DNA of 64,000 bases, taken from the NCBI GenBank assembly GCA_027533385.1, contig JAPZUE010000018.1, positions 124,001 through 188,000 of the forward strand, in the 5' to 3' direction. Position 1 is the first letter of the stretch, and every line of letters begins with the position of its first letter. The position numbers and the translations under genes are program-made. This stretch comes from Rhizobium sp. (GTDB taxonomy: Bacteria; Pseudomonadota; Alphaproteobacteria; Rhizobiales; Rhizobiaceae). The notes beneath the pieces are model-generated. The model had not been told where the DNA came from. It did no database searches and saw nothing but the letters and a program-made list of their open reading frames with translations. Shown here piece by piece: positions 56,669-64,000 of this stretch.

Positions 56669-59203
56669 TCAGGCCGAACGGCGATAGACCTGCGGAGCTG
56701 CCCGCTGGCTGTCGGTGCGGAAGCGCGAGATCTTGTGCATCAGATTGTCGACGCGCTGCCGCAGCCCCTGGATCTCGGCATTGTTCTCTTCGACCATGGC
56801 CGCGTTCTGCTGGGTGATCAGCTCGACATCGCGCACGGCGGACGTCACTTCGCTGATGCCCGTCGACTGTTCGCGGGTGGCTGCCGAAATGCCTTCGACC
56901 AGCGACTGCACTTCTTCGACCTGATCGATGATCGCCTGCAGCGCGACACCGGTGTTCTCGACAAGCTCGACGCCCGAACGCACCTGACCGCCGCTGACGG
57001 AGATCAGCGTCTTGATCTCCTTGGCCGCGTTGGCGCAGCGCTGCGCAAGATCACGAACTTCCTGGGCAACCACCGCAAAGCCACGGCCGGCTTCCCCGGC
57101 GCGCGCGGCCTCGACGCCGGCATTGAGCGCCAGCAGATTGGTCTGGAATGCGATTTCGTCGATCACTCCAATGATCGTCGAAATCTTTTCCGAGGACCGG
57201 CTGATCTCGGCCATGGCCTCCACCGCCTTCTTCACCACCACACCCGACTGGCGGGCATGATCCCGGGCCGACTGGACGGACTGGGCGGTGCGCCCTGCCC
57301 CATCTGCCGTCGAGCGAACGACATCGCTCAGATGCGAGAGCGCACGAACACTCTCCTCAAGCGCTGCCGCCTGCTGTTCGGTGCGGCGGGCCAGATCATC
57401 GGCGGAAACAGCAAGGTTTTCCGAACCGGCATTGATGTCGACGCTTGCCGCCCGCACCTCTTCGAGTGTCGCCCTCAGCGCTTCGACAGCCTGGTTGTAG
57501 GTCGAGGCCATGGCGACGAAATCGGCCGGCAGGTCGTCGCGCATGGAAACGTCGAGCTGACCGTTGGCGAGCGCTTCGAGCACCGACGACAGGGCTTCCA
57601 GCGCCGAGCGCTGATCGGCCTCGACGCGGGCACGTTCCTCGGCACGCTGTGTGCTTTCCCGCTCGGAGCGCGCACGCGCGGCTTCCGCTTCCTCCTCGAG
57701 ACGCCGGTTTTCCAACGCCGCATCGCGGAACACGGTGACGGAACGCACCATGTCGCCGATTTCGTCGCCGCGGTTGCGGCCTTCGATCGGGACGGAAAGA
57801 TCGCCATTCGCAAGGCGTGCCATGACGCTGGTGATCCGCTTCAGCGGCGCCCGCAAGGTTTCGACCAGCATCAGACCGCCGATGATCGCAAGCAGCGTCC
57901 CGAGGACCATGGTGATGACCGAGATCGTCGCCGACCGCTCGCTGTCTTCACGGCCAATCTCCTGGGCCTGGGCGACGAAATTGCGCAACGAGCCCATCCC
58001 CGCCGAAACGGCTGCACTGGCGGCCAGACGCTTTTCCTCCCAGTCACGTCCTGCGTCGAGGCGGGCTTGGGACATGTCGGCAAGTGCTGCAAGCTGCGGT
58101 GCAATCTTCTGCGGGAAGTCCCGCAGCGCGCTGTTCTTGGCGCCAAGCTCGGAAATGCGCGCTGCAATGGCCTGCAGGGCTTCGATCTCCTTCACGACAA
58201 CCGCGCGGCTTTCGTCACTCAGCGCCCCCAGCATCTGCTGCACGCGCAATTCCATGGTCGCAACATTGAGCGCCGCCGTATCGACGAGTGCCATCAGCTC
58301 CTTCTGTTCGGCGACAAGCTTGTCCAGATTGACGAAGCGGTCGGCGGCAACATCGCTGTTCTTGGCCGCCTGCAGCGTGATCTTCTGCTCGATCTCGACC
58401 AGTTCGGCGAGCACACGTCCGAGTTCCTGCGCCTTGGCGTCGTCCGGCGACGACTGCCCGAGGATCGTCTCGATCTTGCCGATCGCGGCGGCAACTTCGC
58501 CGACCAGCACCTTGCCCTTCTCGGATGCGATCTCGTTGGCCTTGGCCAGATCCTTCTGCATCGGTCCGAGATAGAGCTTGGCCTCGGCCAACTGCTCTTC
58601 CGGCGTGAAGGCCATCTGCACGCCGACTCGCAACTTTCCGAGGCGATCGAGAAGCGACTTGAACGCCGAAGCATCGAACAGCAGTTCCTTGGCAAAGCGC
58701 TCCTTGCCTGAGAGATCCTCGCGGACGAAATCGACCTGCTTGACGATCTGCTGGCTCTCAGCCTGCAGCGCGGCCACCGCGGCATTGAGGCCCGCATCCA
58801 GCTCGTCGCGCTTCGTCTTGTTGTCCCACAATGCTGCGGTCTGCGTCCGCATCTGCGAGGGAAGCTGCGTCAGGGCGGAGAGATCCGCAGATTGCGCCTG
58901 TTTCGCAAGGACCCCATTCAGAACATCGAGCCCCTTCTCCTGGCCGTCTATGGCGGAGAGCAGCGCCTGCCTGCTGTCTTCGGTTGGATCAAGGCTGAAC
59001 TCCTGCAGCCCCTGCTGCAGCGTCTCCAGGTCGCTGATATTGCCAATGGTCGCGCGCGTGACGGTCATGTGACCGTTCAAGGTCGTGGCAGTCCAATAGC
59101 CCAGCAGGCCAACGCCCGCCATCAGCAGAACGAGAGGAACAACGAACAGCAATACCTTGGTGACGATCCTGCGACTTTGCAGAAGGCGATCGATAAAACT
59201 CAT
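56669..59203 (-). CDS. Methyl-accepting chemotaxis protein
   Basis: An 844-residue chemoreceptor. One membrane helix near the start ([21 protein letters not shown]), a long periplasmic helical region of about 380 residues resembling the HBM sensor, a second membrane helix ([21 protein letters not shown]), a HAMP region beginning [20 protein letters not shown], and a cytoplasmic signalling domain with [24 protein letters not shown] ([11 protein letters not shown]) at the tip. No pentapeptide for CheR binding is at the C-terminus. ATG at 59203 with GAGGG just upstream is preferred to a TTG four codons earlier. Ligand unknown. Confidence 0.93.
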   Translation of the reverse strand: MSFIDRLLQSRRIVTKVLLFVVPLVLLMAGVGLLGYWTATTLNGHMTVTRATIGNISDLETLQQGLQEFSLDPTEDSRQALLSAIDGQEKGLDVLNGVLAKQAQSADLSALTQLPSQMRTQTAALWDNKTKRDELDAGLNAAVAALQAESQQIVKQVDFVREDLSGKERFAKELLFDASAFKSLLDRLGKLRVGVQMAFTPEEQLAEAKLYLGPMQKDLAKANEIASEKGKVLVGEVAAAIGKIETILGQSSPDDAKAQELGRVLAELVEIEQKITLQAAKNSDVAADRFVNLDKLVAEQKELMALVDTAALNVATMELRVQQMLGALSDESRAVVVKEIEALQAIAARISELGAKNSALRDFPQKIAPQLAALADMSQARLDAGRDWEEKRLAASAAVSAGMGSLRNFVAQAQEIGREDSERSATISVITMVLGTLLAIIGGLMLVETLRAPLKRITSVMARLANGDLSVPIEGRNRGDEIGDMVRSVTVFRDAALENRRLEEEAEAARARSERESTQRAEERARVEADQRSALEALSSVLEALANGQLDVSMRDDLPADFVAMASTYNQAVEALRATLEEVRAASVDINAGSENLAVSADDLARRTEQQAAALEESVRALSHLSDVVRSTADGAGRTAQSVQSARDHARQSGVVVKKAVEAMAEISRSSEKISTIIGVIDEIAFQTNLLALNAGVEAARAGEAGRGFAVVAQEVRDLAQRCANAAKEIKTLISVSGGQVRSGVELVENTGVALQAIIDQVEEVQSLVEGISAATREQSTGISEVTSAVRDVELITQQNAAMVEENNAEIQGLRQRVDNLMHKISRFRTDSQRAAPQVYRRSA

Positions 59204-59432
59204 GGGGACCCTCAAAGAGGTCGAAAGCCTGCGAGATCATCGCGCAGGGTCGAGAAGACGGCGCGCCCTCATGTGCGCCAGACGCGAGATTGGTCTGTTC
59301 AGTTTGAACAATGGTTAATCGCGATCAGTCTTTTTCGCATTGCAGTATCGATTGGTGCAGGCAACATCGCAATTCCGGTTTCTCGCTGCAGCCGCTTGGT
59401 TTAGAACCTGCGGGTACGCACGGGAATCGAGC

Positions 59433-60338
59433 ATGGCATTATCCGAGAACACCCGAGGCGCCCTCCTGATGGCGATCTCGATGGCGGGCTTCACCTTCAA
59501 CGACGCTCTGACGAAATCTGTGACATCGGAACTGACCGTCGCACAGATCATGTTCGTGCGAGGTGCCTTTACCGCAGCCCTCGTCTATGTGGTGGCACGG
59601 CGCATGGGGGCGCTCGACCACATCAAGAACATCCTGCAGCCACTCATCTTGCTGCGCATTGCCTTCGAAACGGTCGCAGCCGTGGCCTTTCTGGCAGCCC
59701 TTGGCCAGGTCCCGCTTGCCAATGCCTCGGCGATTCTGCAGTCGCTGCCGCTTGCGGTCACGCTCGGCGCCGCGATCTTCTACAAGGAGCCGGTCGGCTG
59801 GCGCCGCTGGACGGCCATTGGCCTCGGCTTCATCGGCGTGCTCGTCATCATCCAGCCTGGCCCTGAGGGGTTCACGCTGGCCTCTCTCTATATCGTCTTC
59901 TGCGTGATCACGGCAGCCGGGCGCGATCTCGTCACGCGCCGGATCGATCCCAACATCTCGTCGCTGACGGTCACCTTCTTTACGGCAGCATCGATTTCAG
60001 TCGCCGGCCTGCTGTTGATCCCGGCCTTCGGCGGCTGGCAGCCGCTTTCTGGCAGCGCACTCGGTCGGCTCGCATTTGCTTCGATCTTTCTATTCGCTGG
60101 CTACCAGGCAATCATCATGGCGATGCGCACCGGCGAAATCTCCTTCATCGCCCCGTTCCGCTATACCAGCCTTCTCTGGGCGGTTCTGCTCGGCATGATC
60201 TTCTTCAACGAAACACCCGACATCTGGATGATCCTTGGCTCGGCCATTGTCATCGGCTCGGGCCTTTACACATTCTACCGTGAAAGCAAACGCAAGGCGG
60301 CGCTTGCCCGCCGCGCGGACCCCGCCTCTCCCGGCTAA
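59433..60338 (+). CDS. DMT family transporter (EamA)
   Basis: A 301-residue inner membrane protein with about ten helices in two EamA halves, as in RhaT/YdcZ-like metabolite exporters. FTFNDALTKSVTSELTVAQIMFVRG begins the first half, with LANASAILQSLPLAVTLGAAI and FMAGYQ-like text following. ATG at 59433; a longer frame to 59340 is unlikely. Substrate cannot be told. Next gene is also a transporter, 27 bases downstream. Confidence 0.88.
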   Translation: MALSENTRGALLMAISMAGFTFNDALTKSVTSELTVAQIMFVRGAFTAALVYVVARRMGALDHIKNILQPLILLRIAFETVAAVAFLAALGQVPLANASAILQSLPLAVTLGAAIFYKEPVGWRRWTAIGLGFIGVLVIIQPGPEGFTLASLYIVFCVITAAGRDLVTRRIDPNISSLTVTFFTAASISVAGLLLIPAFGGWQPLSGSALGRLAFASIFLFAGYQAIIMAMRTGEISFIAPFRYTSLLWAVLLGMIFFNETPDIWMILGSAIVIGSGLYTFYRESKRKAALARRADPASPG

Positions 60339-60365
60339 TCGCCTTTGGCGCAAGGACATTTGAGC

Positions 60366-61571
60366 GTGCAGCAGCAGCCTCGTTTCCTGGACAGAACCAC
60401 CGCACCGCATATCGTCAGTCTCGTGGCGATCGCCGGTCTGTCGGCGCTGACCATGAACATCTTTCTGCCCGCGCTGCCCGAAATGGCCTCAAATCTCAAT
60501 GTCGACTACGACAGGGTCCAGGTCCTCGTTTCCGGCTACATCGCGATGACGGCCCTGGTCCAGCTATTGATCGGCCCCCTTTCGGACCGCTACGGACGGC
60601 GGCCGGTGATGATCGGTGCCTTGCTCATCCTGATCGGCTCGTCGCTCGTCTGCACGGTGGCAAGCTCCATCGAAATCCTGACCATTGCGCGCATGATCCA
60701 GACGGCGGTCGTGGCCGGACTGGTCCTCTCCCGCGCGATCATCCGTGACATGGTTCCAATGGACGAAGCCGCCTCGATGATCGGCTATGTCACCATGGGC
60801 ATGACGTTGATCCCGATGATCGGCCCCACGCTCGGTGGCGTACTCAGCGACCATTTCGGCTGGCGTTCGAACTTTGCCGCCATCCTGATTGCAGCCGTCA
60901 TCGTTCTGATCCTCGTCTACAAGGACCTCGGCGAAACCAACCGGCAGAAGAGCGATAGCTTTTCCGAGCAGTTTCGCGCCTGGCCGCGCCTGCTCGCCTC
61001 ACCCCGTTTCTGGGGCTACACCATGGCTGGCACCTTCACCTCGGGCGCATTCTTCGCCTTTCTCGGCGGCGCGCCCTTCGTCGGCGGCACGCTGATGGGA
61101 CTGACACCGAGCATGCTCGGTCTGCAGTTCATTTTCATCGCCGTCGGCTATATCGCCGGCAACTACATTTCGGGCCGCTTTGCGCGGCGCGCCGGCATCG
61201 ACATGATGATGCTCGTTGGCGGGATCGTCGCCCTCCTCGGCGCAGCCATCCCGATCCTGCTCTTCCTCCAGGGCCATGTTTCGTCGCTCGCCTTCTTCGC
61301 CCCGCAGATCGTGGTCGGTTTCGGCAATGGTCTGTCTTTGCCGAGCACCAATGCCGGCATCGTCAGCGTCCGTCCGGAGCTGGCAGGCTCAGCCTCAGGC
61401 CTCGGCGGCGCGATTTCCATGGGCGGCGGCGCTTTTGTCTCCTGGCTCGCGACCCGGATCCTTTCAATCGAAACCGGCGCCATGCCGCTGCTGCTCGTGA
61501 TGTTCGCCTGCTGCGTGCTGGCACTTGTGGCGGTCGCCTTCCTTCGGCTGACGCCAGGGGAGGAACGGTGA
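60366..61571 (+). CDS. MFS transporter, Bcr/CflA-type
   Basis: A 401-residue, 12-helix major facilitator of the Bcr/CflA drug-efflux type. LIGPLSDRYGRRPVMIGALL is the loop 2-3 motif and SRAIIRDMVPMDEAASMIGYV is typical of Bcr/CflA. Start is uncertain: GTG at 60366 after AAGGA is preferred, with TTG at 60345 or 60360 as options. It may be cotranscribed with the preceding transporter and with mobA, four bases after it. Confidence 0.87.
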   Translation: MQQQPRFLDRTTAPHIVSLVAIAGLSALTMNIFLPALPEMASNLNVDYDRVQVLVSGYIAMTALVQLLIGPLSDRYGRRPVMIGALLILIGSSLVCTVASSIEILTIARMIQTAVVAGLVLSRAIIRDMVPMDEAASMIGYVTMGMTLIPMIGPTLGGVLSDHFGWRSNFAAILIAAVIVLILVYKDLGETNRQKSDSFSEQFRAWPRLLASPRFWGYTMAGTFTSGAFFAFLGGAPFVGGTLMGLTPSMLGLQFIFIAVGYIAGNYISGRFARRAGIDMMMLVGGIVALLGAAIPILLFLQGHVSSLAFFAPQIVVGFGNGLSLPSTNAGIVSVRPELAGSASGLGGAISMGGGAFVSWLATRILSIETGAMPLLLVMFACCVLALVAVAFLRLTPGEER

Positions 61572-61575
61572 GCGC

Positions 61576-62202
61576 ATGACAGAGGCGATCCGCCCACCCG
61601 CACTCATCCTTGCCGGTGGCAGCTCACGCAGAATGGGTACCGACAAGGCCGCACTTCAGCTCGCAGGGACGCCGCTTGCCCTTTGCATTGCCGAACGACT
61701 GAGACCCCAGGCATCGAAGGTCTATCTAAATGCCCCAAGCGGACACCTGCTTGGCCAATCGCTGCCCCTGGTACCCGATACGCGGCCGGACCGCCCAGGT
61801 CCGCTGGCCGGCATTCTGGCAGGCTTGAAGCTATTTGCCGAACAACCTAACGGGCCGCCCCACATCGTGACCACACCCTGTGATACGCCGTTTCTGCCCA
61901 ACGATCTGGTGATGCGCCTCTGCGAAACGGCAGCCAGCGGAACCATCGTGCTGGCAGCCTCGAATAGTCGCACCCATCCGATCACCGCGCTCTGGCCCAT
62001 CGCCCTTGCGGACGACCTGGAGGATTGGCTCGACCACCCGGATCACCGTCGCGTCTTTGACTTTGTCGCCCGTCATCCCTCACAGAAGGTCGAATTCCCC
62101 ACCTTCGCAGGTCCCTCTGGACCGGTCGACCCTTTCTTCAACATCAACACGCCGCAGGATGTCGCCATTGCAGAAGACATCCTCAGACAGGGTGCAGCAT
62201 GA
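61576..62202 (+). CDS. mobA: Molybdenum cofactor guanylyltransferase MobA
   Basis: A 208-residue enzyme attaching GMP to molybdopterin to form the bis-MGD cofactor. The nucleotide motif LILAGGSSRRMGTDKAALQL matches MobA, and DTRPDRPGPLAGILAGL and TTPCDTPFLPNDLV follow. It overlaps mobB by four bases. Starts four bases after the MFS gene. Confidence 0.95.
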   Translation: MTEAIRPPALILAGGSSRRMGTDKAALQLAGTPLALCIAERLRPQASKVYLNAPSGHLLGQSLPLVPDTRPDRPGPLAGILAGLKLFAEQPNGPPHIVTTPCDTPFLPNDLVMRLCETAASGTIVLAASNSRTHPITALWPIALADDLEDWLDHPDHRRVFDFVARHPSQKVEFPTFAGPSGPVDPFFNINTPQDVAIAEDILRQGAA

Positions 62203-62720
62203 CGGGCAGCCCCCGCATCTTCGGAATCGCCGGCTGGAAGAATTCCGGCAAGACGGGCCTTGCGGTCCGGCTCGTCGAGGAATTCACCAGGCGCGGTTAC
62301 AAGATTTCGACGATCAAGCACGCCCACCACGACTTTGACATCGACAAGGTGGGAGCCGACAGCTATCGCCACCGGGAAGCGGGCGCGCACGAAGTCGTCA
62401 TCGTCTCGGGTACGCGCTATGCGATCATGCATGAATTGCGCGGCGCGCCAGAACCGAGTTTCGAGGAAATCCTGGCCCGCATCGGTCCCTGCGACCTCGT
62501 CTTGATCGAGGGGTACAAACGGGAGCCTGTGCCGAAGATCGAGGCGCGCAGGCAAGCCGCCGCAAAGCGCGAACCGCTGGCGCCCTCAGACCCGCATATC
62601 CGCGCGATCGCGGCCGACCACAGCGTATCGGACACCGACCTGCCGGTCTTTGATCTCGACGACACCACGGCGATCGCCGATTTCATCGCCACCGTAACCG
62701 GCCTTCCATCAAAAAACTGA
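62199..62720 (+). CDS. mobB: Molybdopterin-guanine dinucleotide biosynthesis protein MobB
   Basis: A 173-residue P-loop protein that aids MobA. GIAGWKNSGKTGLAVRLVEE holds the P-loop, and STIKHAHHDFDIDKVGADSYRH is the MobB signature. The ATG overlaps the mobA stop (ATGA). A strong terminator closes the unit. Confidence 0.95.
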   Translation: MTGSPRIFGIAGWKNSGKTGLAVRLVEEFTRRGYKISTIKHAHHDFDIDKVGADSYRHREAGAHEVVIVSGTRYAIMHELRGAPEPSFEEILARIGPCDLVLIEGYKREPVPKIEARRQAAAKREPLAPSDPHIRAIAADHSVSDTDLPVFDLDDTTAIADFIATVTGLPSKN

Positions 62721-62740
62721 CCGCTCCGAGATGACGGAAA

Positions 62741-62768
62741 AAGGCCGCCGGATCACTCCGGCGGCCTT
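62741..62768. terminator. Terminator between mobB and the OmpA-like gene
   Basis: AAGGCCGCCGGA, TCAC, TCCGGCGGCCTT with A and T flanks; perfect 12-base arms. Serves both convergent genes. Confidence 0.92.
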
Positions 62769-62792
62769 CCTATTCTCTCGCTTCGCGGCCGA

Positions 62793-64000
62793 TCAGTCGT
62801 TGCTCGACACACCGGCCGGGCGGACCAGCGTCGTCACGCGGCGAATGGCCACGCGGCGGTTCTGCTGCTCCGCGGCTTCCGTACGGATCTTCAGGAAGCG
62901 CTCGCCGTAACCCTGGACCGACATGTTTTCCGGCGGGATGCCATAGACTTCGGTCAGCAGGTTGGCGACGGTCTCGGCACGCTTGTCCGAGAGGATCAGG
63001 TTCGAGCGATCCGAACCCACCGCATCCGTATGACCTTCGATCAGGAAGACTTCGCCAGGATCCTTCTCAAGCAGCTTCTCCATTGCCTGGGCAACACGGC
63101 GCAGGGTCCGGGCCTGCTCGAGCGGCACTTCAGCCGAGCCCGAGGGGAATGTGATGGTGTCGAGATCGATACGGCGAACCTTGTCGCGGATACGGGCGGA
63201 CGACTTCACTTCATCGATCGAATAGACCCGTTCGACACGCTCCACCGGCGGCTGAGCGAGGAAGTCATAGTAGTCCCGATCCGGCGAACGCGTCGTGCTG
63301 ACGATGTAGTCGCTGACCGGAATGGTCAGACGCATCGGCGGCAGTGAGAGACCGACGTCAACGAAGATGGTCGGACGCTCTCTATCCGCTTCCGGCGAAT
63401 ACATCAGCACATATTCGCGACCGCGCGGAGAGATGCGCGAGCGGATGATGATATCGCCATAGCGGTTGTAGACCGTCACCAGCTTGCTGCCATCAATGCG
63501 TTCGATCGTTTCGCGGACACGACCACGAGAGAGCTGCTCGTAATAGGTCTCTTCCTCATCGTAACGCAGGCGATCGCGATCATCGCTGCGAACCACGATC
63601 TGGTTGCCGACATTGATGACGGTACGATTGTCGATCTGCTCGATGACCCGGATCTCCGTGACCTGGTTGACCACGTTGTTCTGGATGATCGTGTTGTTCG
63701 TGACATTGTTCGTCACGTTGTTGTTTGTCACGTTATTGGTGACGTTGTTCGTCACGCTGCTGTTGGTGACATTGGTGACAGTCGTCGGCACGTCGAAAGT
63801 CGGCGCCGCGTCGAGCGTCGTACCCTCTTCGGCGATCGTCGCCTGGATGACCTGCGGATCAACCTGAACCGCATCGGCCTGCGCCTCGGCATCGTTTGCC
63901 GGTGGCGGGGCGACGTCTTCCCGCGCTCTCAGCTGGGTACGCTGCTCGCGCGCGGTTTCGCCGCCGGCATTGTCGGCCTCCTTGTCGCTGTCCAGGACAG
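62793..64000 (-). CDS. OmpA-family outer membrane protein (5' end outside the window)
   Basis: The frame is open to the right edge, so the gene begins beyond 64000; at least 401 residues are here. From the edge inward there is an acidic, Ala-rich region, then a Val-Thr-Asn-Asn repeat tract, a conserved middle (ETIERIDGSKLVTVYNRYGD, RPTIFVDVGLSLPP), and a C-terminal OmpA peptidoglycan-binding domain with IEGHTDAVGSDRSNLILSDK, RAETVANLLTEVYGI and NRRVAIRR. It should anchor the outer membrane to the cell wall. A GTG at 63791 is only internal. The N-terminal signal is not visible. Confidence 0.88.
   Translation of the reverse strand, partial: VLDSDKEADNAGGETAREQRTQLRAREDVAPPPANDAEAQADAVQVDPQVIQATIAEEGTTLDAAPTFDVPTTVTNVTNSSVTNNVTNNVTNNNVTNNVTNNTIIQNNVVNQVTEIRVIEQIDNRTVINVGNQIVVRSDDRDRLRYDEEETYYEQLSRGRVRETIERIDGSKLVTVYNRYGDIIIRSRISPRGREYVLMYSPEADRERPTIFVDVGLSLPPMRLTIPVSDYIVSTTRSPDRDYYDFLAQPPVERVERVYSIDEVKSSARIRDKVRRIDLDTITFPSGSAEVPLEQARTLRRVAQAMEKLLEKDPGEVFLIEGHTDAVGSDRSNLILSDKRAETVANLLTEVYGIPPENMSVQGYGERFLKIRTEAAEQQNRRVAIRRVTTLVRPAGVSSND
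63693..63779 (-). repeat. Val-Thr-Asn-Asn coding repeat tract
   Basis: Seven to eight short units of VTNN or VTN (12 or 9 bases each), e.g. SSVTNNVTNNVTNNNVTNN. Probably a low-complexity linker before the conserved domain; such repeats can change length by slippage. Confidence 0.8.

Noticed and set aside
56735..58711. A 658-codon open frame on the plus strand
   Set aside because: Antisense to the chemoreceptor gene; composition is a mirror of MCP helices.

Overview
The window is a high-GC, gene-dense stretch of an alphaproteobacterial chromosome, almost certainly from the Rhizobiaceae (Rhizobium, Agrobacterium, Allorhizobium or a close relative). The evidence is gene content: recA with an alphaproteobacterial LexA-type box, the cell-cycle kinase CckA beside a FliO-like protein, a zinc-ligand-poor DksA, a giant coiled-coil protein of the growth pole ring (GPR/RgsE) type, a malic enzyme with a phosphotransacetylase domain, class II DAHP synthase and BluB under a cobalamin riboswitch. 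No tRNA, rRNA, CRISPR array, insertion sequence or prophage was seen. Composition looks uniform, so this reads as core chromosome and not an island.

Layout. 1-3063: 5' part of recA (minus), then a psuK-psuG pseudouridine catabolism pair closed by a strong terminator. 3085-8000: cckA (minus), a FliO-like membrane protein with a long Ala/Pro tail (plus), dksA (minus). 8270-12160: SixA-type phosphatase, a ycjX-ycjF pair and a small exported protein. 12190-13940: folP-folB-folK, overlapping and transcribed leftward. 14045-14940: a DUF922 protease-like protein and a candidate trans-acting small RNA with an anti-Shine-Dalgarno loop. 14964-15776: 2Fe-2S ferredoxin and an HPt-like protein that lacks the phosphorylatable histidine. 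16250-22003: the 1917-residue GPR-type polar growth protein. 22115-26134: a complete Mla/Mce lipid transporter operon (permease, ATPase, MCE protein, lipoprotein). 26289-29660: an LpxH-like phosphoesterase diverging from the malic enzyme gene. 29777-31248: a quorum-sensing pair in which luxR is broken by a one-base frameshift while luxI looks fully intact. 31377-38076: DUF2865 protein, riboswitch-controlled bluB, a beta-propeller protein, nadE, and an LTA-synthase/phosphoglycerol-transferase-like membrane enzyme with a Pho-box-like site at its start. 38276-46147: an unrecognised regulator, GFA-family protein, aroG, an alpha/beta hydrolase, a 42-residue membrane peptide, gor, a DUF2059 protein, rpiA and gph. 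46219-51724: an L,D-transpeptidase, then fumC and a class I fumarase in tandem. 51888-64000: a diguanylate cyclase, a PPOX-family flavoprotein, a hydrolase/MarR divergent pair with a palindromic operator, a DUF971 protein, moaA, a chemoreceptor, two transporters, mobA-mobB, and the 3' part of an OmpA-family gene with Val-Thr-Asn-Asn repeats that runs off the right edge.

Themes. Several genes serve envelope growth and maintenance (GPR, the Mla system, L,D-transpeptidase, LpxH-like, LTA-synthase-like, OmpA-like), which fits an organism growing at one pole. Others are central metabolism (malic enzyme, two fumarases, nadE, rpiA, gph, aroG) and cofactor synthesis (folate, molybdopterin, 5,6-dimethylbenzimidazole). 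The most interesting non-routine signals are the candidate small RNA at about 14805-14940, the frameshifted luxR before an intact luxI, the HPt-like protein with Asn in place of His, and several candidate operator sites. All assignments come from reading the sequence; no database search was run.
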